Both the position numbers and the translations under genes were made by a program. Shown in pieces: positions 24,581 through 33,444 of a stretch of DNA of 64,000 nucleotides. How positions within the stretch are numbered: position 1 is the first letter of the stretch; the number at the start of each line of letters is the position of its first letter. The notes beneath the pieces were generated by a model. It searched no databases and was not told the DNA's origin. It saw nothing but the letters and a program-made list of their open reading frames with translations. Source of the stretch: an uncultured Curtobacterium sp. (GTDB taxonomy: Bacteria; Actinomycetota; Actinomycetes; Actinomycetales; Microbacteriaceae); NCBI GenBank assembly GCA_913778205.1, contig CAJYUW010000024.1:1-64000 (forward strand). The letters are read 5' to 3'.

Positions 24581-26023
24581 TCAGGTGCAGGTGATCCGCT
24601 CGAGCCGAGCGGCGTCCTGTGCCGTCGCGCCGGCCGCGTAGATCGTCACGGGCGTGCCGGAGACCAGCGGCGTGTACTCGACGACGGTGTGCGGGTCGTC
24701 GAGGATGCCGACGGCGTCGTCCACGCGGTACACGACCTGGGCGAGCGAGCAGGTGTCGTGCGGCGTGACCGTCCAGCCCGCGCAGCCGAGGTCGTCGCAG
24801 GCCACCGGCCACGACGTCTCGGCACCGCTGCTGAGCGGTTGCGTCCCGGCGAGCGACTCCGGTGCCCTGGTCGAGGCCGCGGTGCAGCTCGCGTCGAGGA
24901 CCTCCGCGTACTGCTCGTCACCGGTCTCGGTGAACGCGGCCGGCACCCCGGACTCGAGCGGGAACGTCCGGCTCACCGTCCGGGAGTCGACGCCGTCCGC
25001 GGTCGCCGAGAACCCGATCGACACCGTGAGGGCACCACTGCACCGCCCGGTGGCGTACCAGGACCAGCAGCCGTCCGTGTCGCCCGCGGCGGTGCCGCAC
25101 GTGGCCTCGGTGCTGTCGTCGTCGCCGAGGAAGGCGATCTCCACGGTGCCGTCCGCGGACACGAACGGCTCCGGGTCCTTCCAGTCCGGCCCGTAGTCCT
25201 CGCCCGGGGTGTCCTCGGCCCCTGGGGTCCCCTGGTCGCCGGGCGTGCCCTGGTCGCCGGGCGTGCCCTGGCCCCCGGGCGTGCCCTCGTCTCCGGGGCC
25301 GGTGAGGGGGTCCGGCTGGAGCCCCAGCGCGACGGCCTGACCGCCGGCGGCCCGCACGAGCGCGTGCGTCGTGGGGACCGCTGCGGCGCCGACGCCGATG
25401 ACGAGCGCCCCCGCGGCCACGAGCGTGACAGCGGTCAGCGCGCGTCGACCGTCGCGGCGCACCCGCTGGTCGAGGCCGGAGGGGTCCGCCTCGGCGAACG
25501 GGACCGCGGCCGGGACGCGCCAGGCCTCGGCCGACCACGCCGCGACGGCGTCGGGGTCCGAACGTCCGGGGTGCGACGCGTGCGCGGTCGCCCGGACCGC
25601 CTCGGCTCGCGCACCGCGGGAGCGGCGGGCGACCTCGCGCGCCGCCACGGCCGACAGGTCGAGGTGCCGCGCCGCGGAGACCACGACCATCGCCGCACCC
25701 GCGACGATGACCGGCAGCACCGCGAAGGCGACGACGCTGTCGAGCGCGGCGGCGATCACCGCGACGCAGAACCCGACCGCGAGGAGGACGAGGCCGACGA
25801 GCTGGACCGTGCGGAGTCGTCGGGCCGAGGCCGGCAGGAGCGCGAGGAACGGCCGACGCTCGGTCTGCCAGAAGCTCCACCCGGGCGGGGCCGGTGGGAT
25901 GCCCGGCGCGGGCGACCATCCCGGCGCCGGTTCGGCGAGCTGGTGGATCGCCGTCCACTCGTCGGAGGGGGTGGGCCATCCGGGCGGGGTCCGGAACCGG
26001 AAGGGAGGCGCGTCGTGCTGCAC
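24581..26023 (-). CDS. Membrane protein with Gly-Thr-Pro hinge and Cys-rich outer domain
   Basis: 480 residues, no family recognised. The N-terminus is Pro/Trp-rich (PPGWPTPSDEW, IPPAPPGWSFW), like short DUF2510-type tryptophan motifs. Two helices at ~72-115 and one at ~195-217 anchor it. Then a collagen-like hinge of GTPGDQ units (four 18-bp repeats, 25223-25294) links to an outer domain of ~210 residues with several cysteines (EATCGTAAGDTDGCWSW, GRCSGAL, VACDDLGCAGW) that are likely disulfide-bonded. The start is GTG 26023, six bases after TAGCCT (leaderless). It may be a surface sensor or adhesin-like protein; the methyltransferase follows in the same transcript. Confidence 0.6.
   Translation of the reverse strand: MQHDAPPFRFRTPPGWPTPSDEWTAIHQLAEPAPGWSPAPGIPPAPPGWSFWQTERRPFLALLPASARRLRTVQLVGLVLLAVGFCVAVIAAALDSVVAFAVLPVIVAGAAMVVVSAARHLDLSAVAAREVARRSRGARAEAVRATAHASHPGRSDPDAVAAWSAEAWRVPAAVPFAEADPSGLDQRVRRDGRRALTAVTLVAAGALVIGVGAAAVPTTHALVRAAGGQAVALGLQPDPLTGPGDEGTPGGQGTPGDQGTPGDQGTPGAEDTPGEDYGPDWKDPEPFVSADGTVEIAFLGDDDSTEATCGTAAGDTDGCWSWYATGRCSGALTVSIGFSATADGVDSRTVSRTFPLESGVPAAFTETGDEQYAEVLDASCTAASTRAPESLAGTQPLSSGAETSWPVACDDLGCAGWTVTPHDTCSLAQVVYRVDDAVGILDDPHTVVEYTPLVSGTPVTIYAAGATAQDAARLERITCT
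25223..25294 (-). repeat. 4 x 18-bp in-frame repeat (GTPGDQ hinge)
   Basis: Four 18-bp units of the form GGGCGTGCCCTGGTCGCC (plus strand) encode the collagen-like hinge of the membrane protein. Confidence 0.8.
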
Positions 26024-26095
26024 GACCAGAGGCTAGTGCGTCGGTCGGACGCCGCACAGCCCCTTCTCCGGGAGGTCGGGCGTAGCGTCTCCGAC

Positions 26096-26383
26096 ATGGC
26101 GACACCCGAGGTGCGGAACGACACCGAGCAGCAGCAGTACTCCCTCGTCGAGGACGGCGAGGTGATCGGACTGGCCGCGTACGAGATCGACGGCGACACG
26201 ATCCGATTCGTGCACACCGAGGTCGACCCGGAGCACCGCGGCGGCGGCCACGCGTCCATGCTCGTGCAGGCCGCGCTCGACGACGTCCGGGCGAGCTCGA
26301 CGCGCACGGTCGTCCCGCAGTGCAGCTACGTGCACGCGTGGATCGACCGGCACCCGGACTACCAGGAGCTCACCACCCGCTGA
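26096..26383 (+). CDS. GNAT-like acetyltransferase, short COG2388 type
   Basis: A 95-residue protein of the Gcn5-related single-domain type (COG2388). It has the acetyl-CoA loop EVDPEHRGGGHASMLVQAALDDV and the C-terminal VVPQCSYVHAWIDRHPDYQEL, where the cysteine and the histidine are family hallmarks. Known members are small acetyl-CoA-binding proteins of uncertain substrate. ATG 26096 is seven bases after TAGCGT, a leaderless start. The gene diverges from the 480-residue membrane protein gene. Confidence 0.85.
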   Translation: MATPEVRNDTEQQQYSLVEDGEVIGLAAYEIDGDTIRFVHTEVDPEHRGGGHASMLVQAALDDVRASSTRTVVPQCSYVHAWIDRHPDYQELTTR

Positions 26384-26401
26384 GGGGCCCCGGCGCCGAC
26401 G

Positions 26402-26731
26402 TCAGTACGTGCGGTCGTGCGTCCCGGCGCGGACCTCGGCTCGGTCACCGGTGCGGGCGCCGGGCACCTTGATGAGGACGCGCCCGCTGAGGAGGTCGTG
26501 GTCGTCGTCCGCCGGCGTCGGCGCCTCCCGAGGGAGCCGCGACTGCCGCTCGTACTCGGCATGGGCTTCGTGTCGGGTCGGCGCGAACACCTCGTCCATC
26601 ATCGAGACGACACCACCGGACCCACCGCTCCGCGTGGCCTTGTTCGACAGGTCGATCCACCCCACGCGGTCGGCGACCCACATCGCGACGACCGCTGCGG
26701 CCACCGCCCCCAGGAGGATCAACCAGTTCAC
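26402..26731 (-). CDS. Small single-helix membrane protein
   Basis: 109 residues: an N-terminal membrane helix (NWLILLGAVAAAVVAMWVADRVG) followed by a soluble, polar tail with a basic/acidic mix (FAPTRHEAHAEYERQSRLPRE) and a C-terminal IKVPGA segment. No family recognised, although such N-in anchors with a tail are common among actinobacterial hypothetical proteins. GTG 26731 follows TAGCGT by seven bases; the upstream extension to 26893 is Arg/Pro-rich and excluded. The gene is convergent with the GNAT gene at 26096. Confidence 0.6.
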   Translation of the reverse strand: MNWLILLGAVAAAVVAMWVADRVGWIDLSNKATRSGGSGGVVSMMDEVFAPTRHEAHAEYERQSRLPREAPTPADDDHDLLSGRVLIKVPGARTGDRAEVRAGTHDRTY

Positions 26732-26902
26732 GTGCACGACGCTACGTGGGCGAGGTGGCGGCAACATCAGCCGCGCGGGGGATTCTCCCGATCCACACAC
26801 GTCGTTCTTGGGGACGACGCGGAGACTGGGTACGCGGCGGCCCGGTTCCCCCCTCCCGGGCCGCCGACCCTGCCCCGGCCCGGCCTGCTGCACGACCGGG
26901 CG

Positions 26903-27517
26903 TCACGCCACCGCGGGCCGCCACATCGACACCGGCGCCGCCGCTCGGAAGCCCGTGATCGGAGCCCCGTCGCCGAAGCCGTGCCGTCGGTACAGCCGCC
27001 GGTTGTCCGGGGTCGACGACTCGAGGTAGGCGTGCTGCCCGCGCTCGTCCACCCGGTCGAGCGCGTGCTCGAGGAGGAGCCCGCCGACGCCCTGGCCGCG
27101 CGCTGCGGCCGACACCCCGATCTCGGCCAGGTACCAGTGCGGCGCGTCCGGACGGGCACGCTCCATCCGACGGAGGTGCGCGAGCGCCCGCAGACCGCCC
27201 GCGATCCCCAGGACCCGGACGAGCTCGGGCACCTGGGACACGAACGCCCGGAGTCCACCCCGGTGCGGGAGCGGCGCCTGCCAGAACGCCGCGCCGAGGA
27301 CACGGTCACCGGTCACCGCGACGTCGAGCGCCCGGGCGTGGGGCGGGACCGACCGGACCAGCGCCGAGAAGAGCCGGCCGAGCACGGCAGTCCGGTCCTC
27401 CCCCGGCCGGCCGGGCCGGATCTCGGCGAGCACCGGATCCTCCGCGAACGCCTCGGCCAGGACGGCTGCGGCGACTCCGATCTCGTGGTCTGCTGCGGCA
27501 CGGACGACGATCTGCAT
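26903..27517 (-). CDS. GNAT-family N-acetyltransferase
   Basis: A 204-residue acetyltransferase. The acetyl-CoA pyrophosphate loop is EIGVSAAARGQGVGGLLLEHAL (motif A, R-x-x-G-x-G/A) near residue 140. It is followed by AYLESSTPDNRRLYRRHGF (motif B), the layout of aminoglycoside- and small-molecule acetyltransferases. The N-terminus is AEAFAEDPVLAEI. ATG 27517 has GGGAGG six bases upstream. It is divergent from a TetR gene across 82 bp, the usual sign that the TetR protein controls it. Confidence 0.85.
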   Translation of the reverse strand: MQIVVRAAADHEIGVAAAVLAEAFAEDPVLAEIRPGRPGEDRTAVLGRLFSALVRSVPPHARALDVAVTGDRVLGAAFWQAPLPHRGGLRAFVSQVPELVRVLGIAGGLRALAHLRRMERARPDAPHWYLAEIGVSAAARGQGVGGLLLEHALDRVDERGQHAYLESSTPDNRRLYRRHGFGDGAPITGFRAAAPVSMWRPAVA

Positions 27518-27599
27518 GATGGCTCCTCCCGGATTCGGCCATGTGGCCAGATCATGATCCTGCCCGACCGTGCTGCACATGCGCCGTACGCTTCCTGTG
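27518..27599. promoter_or_regulatory. Divergent GNAT/TetR control region
   Basis: Contains GATCATGATC, a perfect 10-bp palindrome at about 27550-27559, and GGCC-ATGT-GGCC just to its left, both suitable as operator parts for the TetR protein. TACGCT seven bases before ATG 27600 is the -10 of the TetR gene. Confidence 0.45.
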
Positions 27600-28220
27600 A
27601 TGACCGAGGACGAGGGACCGCGCGGGTACCGCAGTCGTGCCGACCGCCGCGAGGAGCTGCTCGACGCAGCCGCCCTCGTCGTCCGGGACGACGGCCTCCC
27701 CGGGCTGACCACGCGGGCCGTCGCCGCCCGGGCCGGGGTCGCCCACGGCGTGGTGCACTACGTGTTCGGGGCCCGACGCCACCTCGTCGTCGCGCTGCTC
27801 GAACGGCAGGCCAGGGCGTCCCTCCCCCGGGTGCTCGCCGCCGCCGACGCCCACGACGACGTGCGGGGCGCGCTGGACGCCGCGGTCGGCGCGTGGATCG
27901 ACCTCGTGCGGAGCCAACCGGAGCGGTTCCGGCTGCTCGAGGCCCTGAGCAGCAGCGGTCTCGGCCCGGACGGCGACGGCGCGCTGGTCGACGCGGAACG
28001 GCGGCTCTGGCGCGACGCGGTGGCTGCGGGCCTCGACCGGTGGTCGGCCGCGCACGGGGTCGTGCTCGCGGTGTCGACGCCGGATGCGGCCGACGCGGTC
28101 ATCGCCGTGGTCGACGGCCTGACACGGTCCTCCGTGGGCGACACCGACGGTTCGGCGACGGACCGGAGTCGCGCGCTCCTCGTCCGTGGGCTCGCGCACG
28201 TCCTCACCGAGCCGGCCTGA
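27600..28220 (+). CDS. TetR-family transcriptional repressor
   Basis: 206 residues. The N-terminal TetR helix-turn-helix is clear: REELLDAAALVVRDDGLPG then TTRAVAARAGVAHGVVHYVFGAR, in which the last part is the recognition helix followed by the usual Y-F. The C-terminal ~140 residues are the variable ligand-binding helices. The start is leaderless. The neighbouring divergent GNAT gene is the likely target, and the autoregulatory operator should lie in the 82 bp between them. Confidence 0.88.
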   Translation: MTEDEGPRGYRSRADRREELLDAAALVVRDDGLPGLTTRAVAARAGVAHGVVHYVFGARRHLVVALLERQARASLPRVLAAADAHDDVRGALDAAVGAWIDLVRSQPERFRLLEALSSSGLGPDGDGALVDAERRLWRDAVAAGLDRWSAAHGVVLAVSTPDAADAVIAVVDGLTRSSVGDTDGSATDRSRALLVRGLAHVLTEPA

Positions 28221-28248
28221 CGCCGTCCCCTCCTGGCAGGATGGCGGC

Positions 28249-29799
28249 GTGCTGGACGACGCAGACCGAGACATCATGCTCGCCTTCGCCCGCTACCTCG
28301 AGCAGGCGAACGAACTCGCCGCCTCGGGGCAGCGCGCAACGTTGACGCCCATCGGCGAGCTCGTGCGCGACCACCTCGGCGTCGACCCGCAGACCGTCCC
28401 CGCGGTCACCGAGGACCTGGCCGACCACCGCCTGGTCGACGCCGACACGGCACTCGCCGAGCTCGCAGGACGAACCGGGACTCTCATCGGGATCGCCGGT
28501 GACGACTCCCGGCACCACACGTCCGTGAGCGAGTTCATCGCGAACGCGCACACCCGCTGGGCGCCCGGCCCGGTGTCGTACGCCGCCCGCGCGACCGGAC
28601 CGGACGAGACACGTCGAGTGGTGTCGTTCGGTCTGCGCCTCCTGACGTTCGACGGCACACCGATCGCCGTCGTGCAGCGCGCCGCGAAGCCCGAGTACGG
28701 TCGGGCCAGCGCCGCCCTCGAAGTCCTTTCCCCCGACCAGGACGTCGCGACGGTGTTCCTCGACCGCGTCCGGGCACTCATGATCGAGCGGAGCGTCCTG
28801 CGAGGCCAGGTCCTGTCGTTCGTCCGGACCGAGTACGGCAGCGAGGCGGGCGCGACGTTCCTCCGCCGGCCGGACGTCGAGGCCGTCGACGTCGTGCTGG
28901 CAGCGGGCGTCCTCGACGAGGTCGTCGACCACGTCGTCGGGATCGGGACGCAGCGGGACGCGCTCCTCGCCGCCGGCCAGCACCTCAAGCGAGGAGTCTT
29001 GCTCTACGGTCCCCCTGGTACCGGGAAGACGCTGACGATCCGCCACCTGCTGTCCCGGACACCGGGCGTGACCGCCGTGCTCCTGACCGGGTCGAGCATC
29101 GCCGCGATCGGTGCGGCCGCGGAAATCGCCCGGACGTTCCAGCCGTCGATCGTGGTCCTCGAGGACATCGACCTCGTCGCGATGGAACGACACGCATCAC
29201 CGCAGCCGCTGCTCTTCGAGGTGCTCGACGCGCTCGACGGGCTCGACGGCGATGCAGACGTCGCGTTCGTGATGACCACGAACCGCGTCTCCGTCCTCGA
29301 GCGGGCCCTCGCGGACCGCCCGGGTCGGGTGGACCTCGCGGTGGAGATCCCGCTCCCGGGTCTACCGGAACGCGAACGGCTCTTCGCGCGGTACGCCGGC
29401 TCGCTGCCGTACTCGTCCACAGCCCTGTCCGCCGCGGCCGAGCGAGCAGAGGGCACGACGGGCTCGTTCGCGAAGGAGCTGATGCGGCGGAGCGTGCTCG
29501 GCGCGGCCCTCCGCGGGGCCGAGCCGGGGGACGGAGACCTCGCCGCAGCGCTCGACTCCCTGCTCACTGAACGGAGCGCACTCACGCGGAAGCTGCTCGG
29601 GACCCGGGACTCCGACGACACAGCAGCGGGCACTCCGGACGCGGACGGGCAGACCTTCGCCACCAACGGCGGCGAATGGCACGCGTACGCACCGCGTTCC
29701 GGTCACGCCGTGGCGACGCGTGGGCAGGTCCGGCTCCGACTCCGTTCCGACGACGGATCAGGTCCGGGTTCCGAGACCGACCCGGACGCGCGGGACTGA
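28249..29799 (+). CDS. Stand-alone AAA+ ATPase
   Basis: A 516-residue AAA+ protein. An N-terminal region of ~240 residues of unknown fold (with a helical start LDDADRDIMLAFARYLEQA) precedes one AAA module: Walker A GVLLYGPPGTGKTLTI (~253), Walker B PSIVVLEDIDLVAMER (~302), sensor 1 VAFVMTTNRV and arginine-finger region LADRPGRVDLAVEIPLPG. This is closest to the FtsH/Cdc48-like clade of single-ring unfoldases, but no protease or partner domain follows; the tail (~40 residues) is Ser/Asp-rich. GTG 28249 follows CAGGAT by six bases. It follows the TetR gene by 28 bp but has its own promoter-like box. The role is not known. Confidence 0.82.
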   Translation: MLDDADRDIMLAFARYLEQANELAASGQRATLTPIGELVRDHLGVDPQTVPAVTEDLADHRLVDADTALAELAGRTGTLIGIAGDDSRHHTSVSEFIANAHTRWAPGPVSYAARATGPDETRRVVSFGLRLLTFDGTPIAVVQRAAKPEYGRASAALEVLSPDQDVATVFLDRVRALMIERSVLRGQVLSFVRTEYGSEAGATFLRRPDVEAVDVVLAAGVLDEVVDHVVGIGTQRDALLAAGQHLKRGVLLYGPPGTGKTLTIRHLLSRTPGVTAVLLTGSSIAAIGAAAEIARTFQPSIVVLEDIDLVAMERHASPQPLLFEVLDALDGLDGDADVAFVMTTNRVSVLERALADRPGRVDLAVEIPLPGLPERERLFARYAGSLPYSSTALSAAAERAEGTTGSFAKELMRRSVLGAALRGAEPGDGDLAAALDSLLTERSALTRKLLGTRDSDDTAAGTPDADGQTFATNGGEWHAYAPRSGHAVATRGQVRLRLRSDDGSGPGSETDPDARD

Positions 29800-29821
29800 C
29801 CGCCCCTGCGCGAGCCGGAGC

Positions 29822-30871
29822 TCACGGCACGCGCTCGAGCCACTCCTTCGTCGAGAACTTCGTCGCGATGAGCTCGTGCGCCCGCTGCCGCTCGGCCTCG
29901 GTGACGTGCCCCTCGTGCGCTCCGTACAGCTTCGTGAACGTGCCGATCAGCCGCTCGATGACCTCCGCGCGCGGCAGGCCCGTCTGCGAGCGCAGCGGGT
30001 CGACGCGCTTCGCCGCCGAGGTGGTGCCCTTGTCGCTCATCTTCTCGCGCCCGATCCGGAGCACCTGGACCATCTTCTGGCCGTCCATGTCGTAGCTCAT
30101 CGTGGCGTGGTGCAGCACCGCACCGGTGCCGAGGCGCTTCTGGGCGGCGCCACCGATCTTGCCCTTCGCCGAGGTGATGTCGTTGAGCGGCTGGTAGTAC
30201 GCGTCGATGCCGAGGGACTTCAGCGCCTCGATCACCCACTCGTCGAGGTAGGCGTACGAGTCGGCGAAGGTCATGCCCTGCACGAGGTCGGCCGGCACGT
30301 ACAGCGAGTACGAGATGATCGCGCCGGCCTCCATGAACATCGCACCGCCGCCGGAGATCCGTCGCACGACCTGGACGCCGTACTTCGCCGCGCCGTCCGG
30401 GTCGACCTCGTTCTTGAGGGACTGGAACGACCCGATGACGACCGCGGACTCGTCCCACTCCCAGATGCGGAGGGTCGGACCACGACGACCCGCCCCGACC
30501 TCTTCCGTGAGGACCTGGTCGAGCGCGAGGTGCTCGTTCGGGGAGATCGGCCCTTCGTGGATGACCTCCCAGTCGTAGTCCTGCCACGACGAGGCCCGCG
30601 AGAGCGCCCGCCGCACGGCGACGCCGACCGACTCGGGCGTGAAGCCGAGCAGCTGTGCCCCCTCGGGCAGCGCGCCGCGGACGGCGGCGGCGATCCCGGC
30701 GGCGTCCGTCGTCGACGGCAGGCCGTTCACGGCCGCGTCGATGAGCGGCAGCGCGTCGTCGGGTTCGAGGAAGAAGTCGCCGGCGAGCCGGAACTCCTGG
30801 ATGGCGCCGTCGACGACCTCGAGGTCGACGACGACGAGCTTCCCGCCTGGGACCTTGTACTCACCGTGCAC
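29822..30871 (-). CDS. lplA: Lipoate-protein ligase, with N-terminal accessory domain
   Basis: 349 residues. It attaches lipoate (or octanoate) to the lysine of E2 and GcvH proteins through lipoyl-AMP. The catalytic core spans ~95-330: VVRRISGGGAMFMEAGAIISYS is the RRxxGGGAV loop and SAKGKIGGAAQKR carries the catalytic lysine (~237). Residues ~1-90 (KLVVVDLEVVDGAIQEFRLAGDFFLEPDD) resemble the accessory domain that sits at the C-terminus of E. coli LplA, so the order is permuted, as in other actinobacterial ligases. No LipA or LipB gene is adjacent. The start 30871 is the only good one. Confidence 0.85.
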   Translation of the reverse strand: MHGEYKVPGGKLVVVDLEVVDGAIQEFRLAGDFFLEPDDALPLIDAAVNGLPSTTDAAGIAAAVRGALPEGAQLLGFTPESVGVAVRRALSRASSWQDYDWEVIHEGPISPNEHLALDQVLTEEVGAGRRGPTLRIWEWDESAVVIGSFQSLKNEVDPDGAAKYGVQVVRRISGGGAMFMEAGAIISYSLYVPADLVQGMTFADSYAYLDEWVIEALKSLGIDAYYQPLNDITSAKGKIGGAAQKRLGTGAVLHHATMSYDMDGQKMVQVLRIGREKMSDKGTTSAAKRVDPLRSQTGLPRAEVIERLIGTFTKLYGAHEGHVTEAERQRAHELIATKFSTKEWLERVP

Positions 30872-30897
30872 ACCACGACCCTACGCCCGCCCCCTTT

Positions 30898-30941
30898 CGG
30901 ACGGGAGGCGCGTGCCGGGCCCGCCCCGCGCCTCCCGTCCG
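30898..30941. terminator. Dispersed palindromic repeat, copy A
   Basis: CGGACGGGAGGCGCG (30898-30912) and its perfect complement (30927-30941) flank a 14-base loop. It lies after the hydrolase gene (stop at 31032) in transcription order and in front of the ligase gene, and belongs to the repeat family seen at 34401, 53124, 55744 and 60076. Confidence 0.75.
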
Positions 30942-31031
30942 TCCCGTGGTCGCGCCCACCCCACCGCCGCACGCCGCGCGCAAGCCGCCCACGCAGCGCC
31001 CCCACGCACCGCGAGCACGCCGCCTGCGGCG

Positions 31032-31898
31032 TCAGCGCGCGACGGCGCGCCCCAGCCACGCGACGAGGTCGGCGACGACCTCGTCGCGGTTCGTCTCGTT
31101 GTAGACCTCGTGCCGGGCACCCTCGTAGACCCGCACCTCGACGTCCGACAGCTTCCCGCGGGTCCGGTAGGCCCGGGCCAGGCGTTCGACGGACCGGGGG
31201 CCGCCGAGGGAGTCCTCCGACCCGACCTGCAGCAGCATCGGGAGGTCGTGCGGGATCCCCCGCCGCGGCACACCGAGCAGCCGCAGGGTGTCCGGGAGCC
31301 CGAAGAGCCGGACGACGTCGGCCTCGACCGCGAGGGGGTCCCGGCCGATCGCCTCGATGACCGCCCGGTCGCGACTGATCCACTCGTACTTCGTCGGACC
31401 ACCGGCGAACCGGGCGTTGAGGTCGCCGCTGTTCATCCACCCGGGCAGCCGGTACGCCGTGGCGGAGAGGACGACACCGTCGTACGCCTCGCTCGACGTG
31501 TTCACGATCCGCTGGGCCATGAGCGACCCCCACGAGTGGCCGAGCAGGACGAGCGGGACACCGGGCGTGTCCTCGCGGGCGAGGGCACTCAGCTGCTCGA
31601 CCACCGCGATCGCGGCCCGGAGGCCCCCGGGACCGAGCCGGCCGAGCTTCGCGTGGTCGCCGTCCCACTGCGCGAGCCCGGTCCGTCCGTGCCCCCGGTG
31701 GTCGTTCGCGACGACGGTCCAGCCGGCGCGCACGAGGTCCTGCGCGAGCGGCTCGTAGCGGAGCGAGTGCTCGCCGACGCCGTGGGCGATCTGCACGACG
31801 CCTTTCGGCCGGGCGGCGCGCCACGTCGAGTAGACGATCTCGACGCCGTGGGCGTCGGTGAACGAGGAGTCCCCTCGGGCTGCGGAGAAGGTCGGCAC
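31032..31898 (-). CDS. Alpha/beta hydrolase, monoacylglycerol-lipase-like
   Basis: 288 residues. The serine-hydrolase nucleophile elbow is GHSWGS (~119), the oxyanion region is AHGVGEHSLRYEPLA (HG motif near residue 40), and the catalytic histidine is probably in ARHEVYNE near the C-terminus with the aspartate in SEDSLGG. YSTWRAARPKGVVQIAHGVGE is the pattern of monoacylglycerol lipases (COG2267). There is no signal peptide, so it acts in the cytoplasm. GTG 31898 follows GAGGAT by six bases; the frame to 31931 adds a few basic residues. Terminated by the palindrome at 30898. Confidence 0.85.
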   Translation of the reverse strand: MPTFSAARGDSSFTDAHGVEIVYSTWRAARPKGVVQIAHGVGEHSLRYEPLAQDLVRAGWTVVANDHRGHGRTGLAQWDGDHAKLGRLGPGGLRAAIAVVEQLSALAREDTPGVPLVLLGHSWGSLMAQRIVNTSSEAYDGVVLSATAYRLPGWMNSGDLNARFAGGPTKYEWISRDRAVIEAIGRDPLAVEADVVRLFGLPDTLRLLGVPRRGIPHDLPMLLQVGSEDSLGGPRSVERLARAYRTRGKLSDVEVRVYEGARHEVYNETNRDEVVADLVAWLGRAVAR

Positions 31899-31996
31899 CC
31901 TCGCATCCTCGCAGACGCGCGGGCGCCGCACGGCCTCCGTGGCGTGTTCACCCGGCGTTCACGCAGCGCGCTCGCACCGGGCCTACCGTTCCGCCC

Positions 31997-33133
31997 ATGG
32001 ACGTCCTCGTCACCGTCGTGCTGGTGATCGTGGTGGCCCTCGTGTTCGACTTCACGAACGGCTTCCACGACACCGCGAACGCCATGGCCACCTCGGTCGC
32101 CACGGGTGCCCTCAAGCCCCGGACCGCCGTGCTCATCTCCGCCGTCCTCAACGTGGTCGGCGCGTTCCTCTCCACCGAGGTCGCCAAGACCGTCTCGCAG
32201 GGCATCATCCGCGAGGGCCAGGACGGCATCCACATCTCGCCCGTGATGATCTTCGCGGGACTCGTCGGTGCCGTGCTGTGGAACCTCGCCACCTGGTACT
32301 TCGGCCTCCCGTCGTCGTCGACGCACGCGCTGTTCGGCGGGCTCATCGGGGCGTCGATCATCGGCGCCGGGCTGAACTCGGTCGACTGGGCCACGGTCGT
32401 GTCGAAGGTCGTGCTCCCGGCGCTGCTCTCCCCGGTCATCGCGGGGATCATCGCCCTCGTCGCGACGTACCTGGCGTACTCCCTGACGAGGAACGCCACG
32501 ACGCACGGTGCCGCGACGGGCTTCCGGCACGGCCAGACGATCTCGGCGTCCCTCGTCTCGCTCGCGCACGGCACGAACGACGCGCAGAAGACGATGGGCG
32601 TCATCACGCTGACCCTCATCGCCGCGGACTACCAGCCGTCCGGCAGCGGGCCGGCGCTGTGGGTGATCCTGGCGTGCGGGCTGGCCATCGGCCTCGGGAC
32701 GTACACGGGCGGTTGGCGCATCATGCGCACCGTCGGCAAGAAGATCTCGGACGTGCAGTCGCCGCAGGGCTTCGCCGCCGAGGCGAGCTCGGCGGCCACG
32801 ATCCTGGTGTCGTCGCACCTCGGGTTCGCCCTCTCCACGACCCACGTGACGAGCGGCTCGGTGATCGGCTCCGGGCTCGGCAAGAAGCTCGCGGACGTGC
32901 ACTGGTCGGTCGTCGGCCGGATCGTGGTCGCGTGGGTCATCACGCTGCCCGCCGCCGCGGTGGTCGGCGCCCTCGCCACCGCGGTCGCGGCGACGTCGGC
33001 CGTCGGACTGGTGATCGTCGCCGTGCTCGCGCTCGTGGCCGGGCTCGGCTTCTTCGTCCTGGCACGCCGCAAGCCGGTGACGCAGGACAACGTCAACGAG
33101 GACGAGCCGGCGTCGCAGCCGGTCGCGGCCTGA
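31997..33133 (+). CDS. pit: Inorganic phosphate transporter (Pit family)
   Basis: 378 residues, about ten membrane helices. Both family repeats are seen: DFTNGFHDTANAMATSVATGALKP near the N-terminus and SLAHGTNDAQKTMGVI in the second half, with GG-GSSSTHA-like LPSSSTHALFGGLIGA and FALSTTHVTSGSVIGSG loops. It is a low-affinity phosphate (metal phosphate) symporter. TACCGT is seven bases upstream of ATG 31997. The small membrane protein gene at 33146 is 12 bp downstream and forms an operon, which is a common arrangement. Confidence 0.93.
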   Translation: MDVLVTVVLVIVVALVFDFTNGFHDTANAMATSVATGALKPRTAVLISAVLNVVGAFLSTEVAKTVSQGIIREGQDGIHISPVMIFAGLVGAVLWNLATWYFGLPSSSTHALFGGLIGASIIGAGLNSVDWATVVSKVVLPALLSPVIAGIIALVATYLAYSLTRNATTHGAATGFRHGQTISASLVSLAHGTNDAQKTMGVITLTLIAADYQPSGSGPALWVILACGLAIGLGTYTGGWRIMRTVGKKISDVQSPQGFAAEASSAATILVSSHLGFALSTTHVTSGSVIGSGLGKKLADVHWSVVGRIVVAWVITLPAAAVVGALATAVAATSAVGLVIVAVLALVAGLGFFVLARRKPVTQDNVNEDEPASQPVAA

Positions 33134-33145
33134 CCGGAGGACGAG

Positions 33146-33418
33146 ATGGACATCGACTTCGCAGCGATCGGGACGGTCGCGTGGGTGGGGTTCGTCGCAG
33201 CGGTGGGTGTGGTGCTGCTCTACACGCTCGGGCTGCGGCTGCTCGGGGCCGGGCAGCCGGTCGACGCCGGCGGTGAACGGACCCGGTACGCCGAGGAGAC
33301 GCCGCGGTCCGGGCACACGCCCCTTGCCGCGCTGGTCGGGGCGTGGACGTGCTTCGCGGTCTGCGGCGCGGCGGTGCTGTTCGGGATCTGGCTGACCGTC
33401 CCGACCTTCCACCAGTAG
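33146..33418 (+). CDS. Small membrane protein after the phosphate transporter
   Basis: 90 residues with two helices (VGFVAAVGVVLLYTLGLRLLG and WTCFAVCGAAVLFGIWLTVP) linked by a polar loop. CGGAGG is 7 bases before ATG 33146. No family name is known to me, but such two-helix proteins often follow pit genes in actinobacteria, so a role as a transporter accessory is plausible. Confidence 0.75.
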   Translation: MDIDFAAIGTVAWVGFVAAVGVVLLYTLGLRLLGAGQPVDAGGERTRYAEETPRSGHTPLAALVGAWTCFAVCGAAVLFGIWLTVPTFHQ

Positions 33419-33444
33419 GCCGGAGCAGCTGCGAGGATCAGCGG

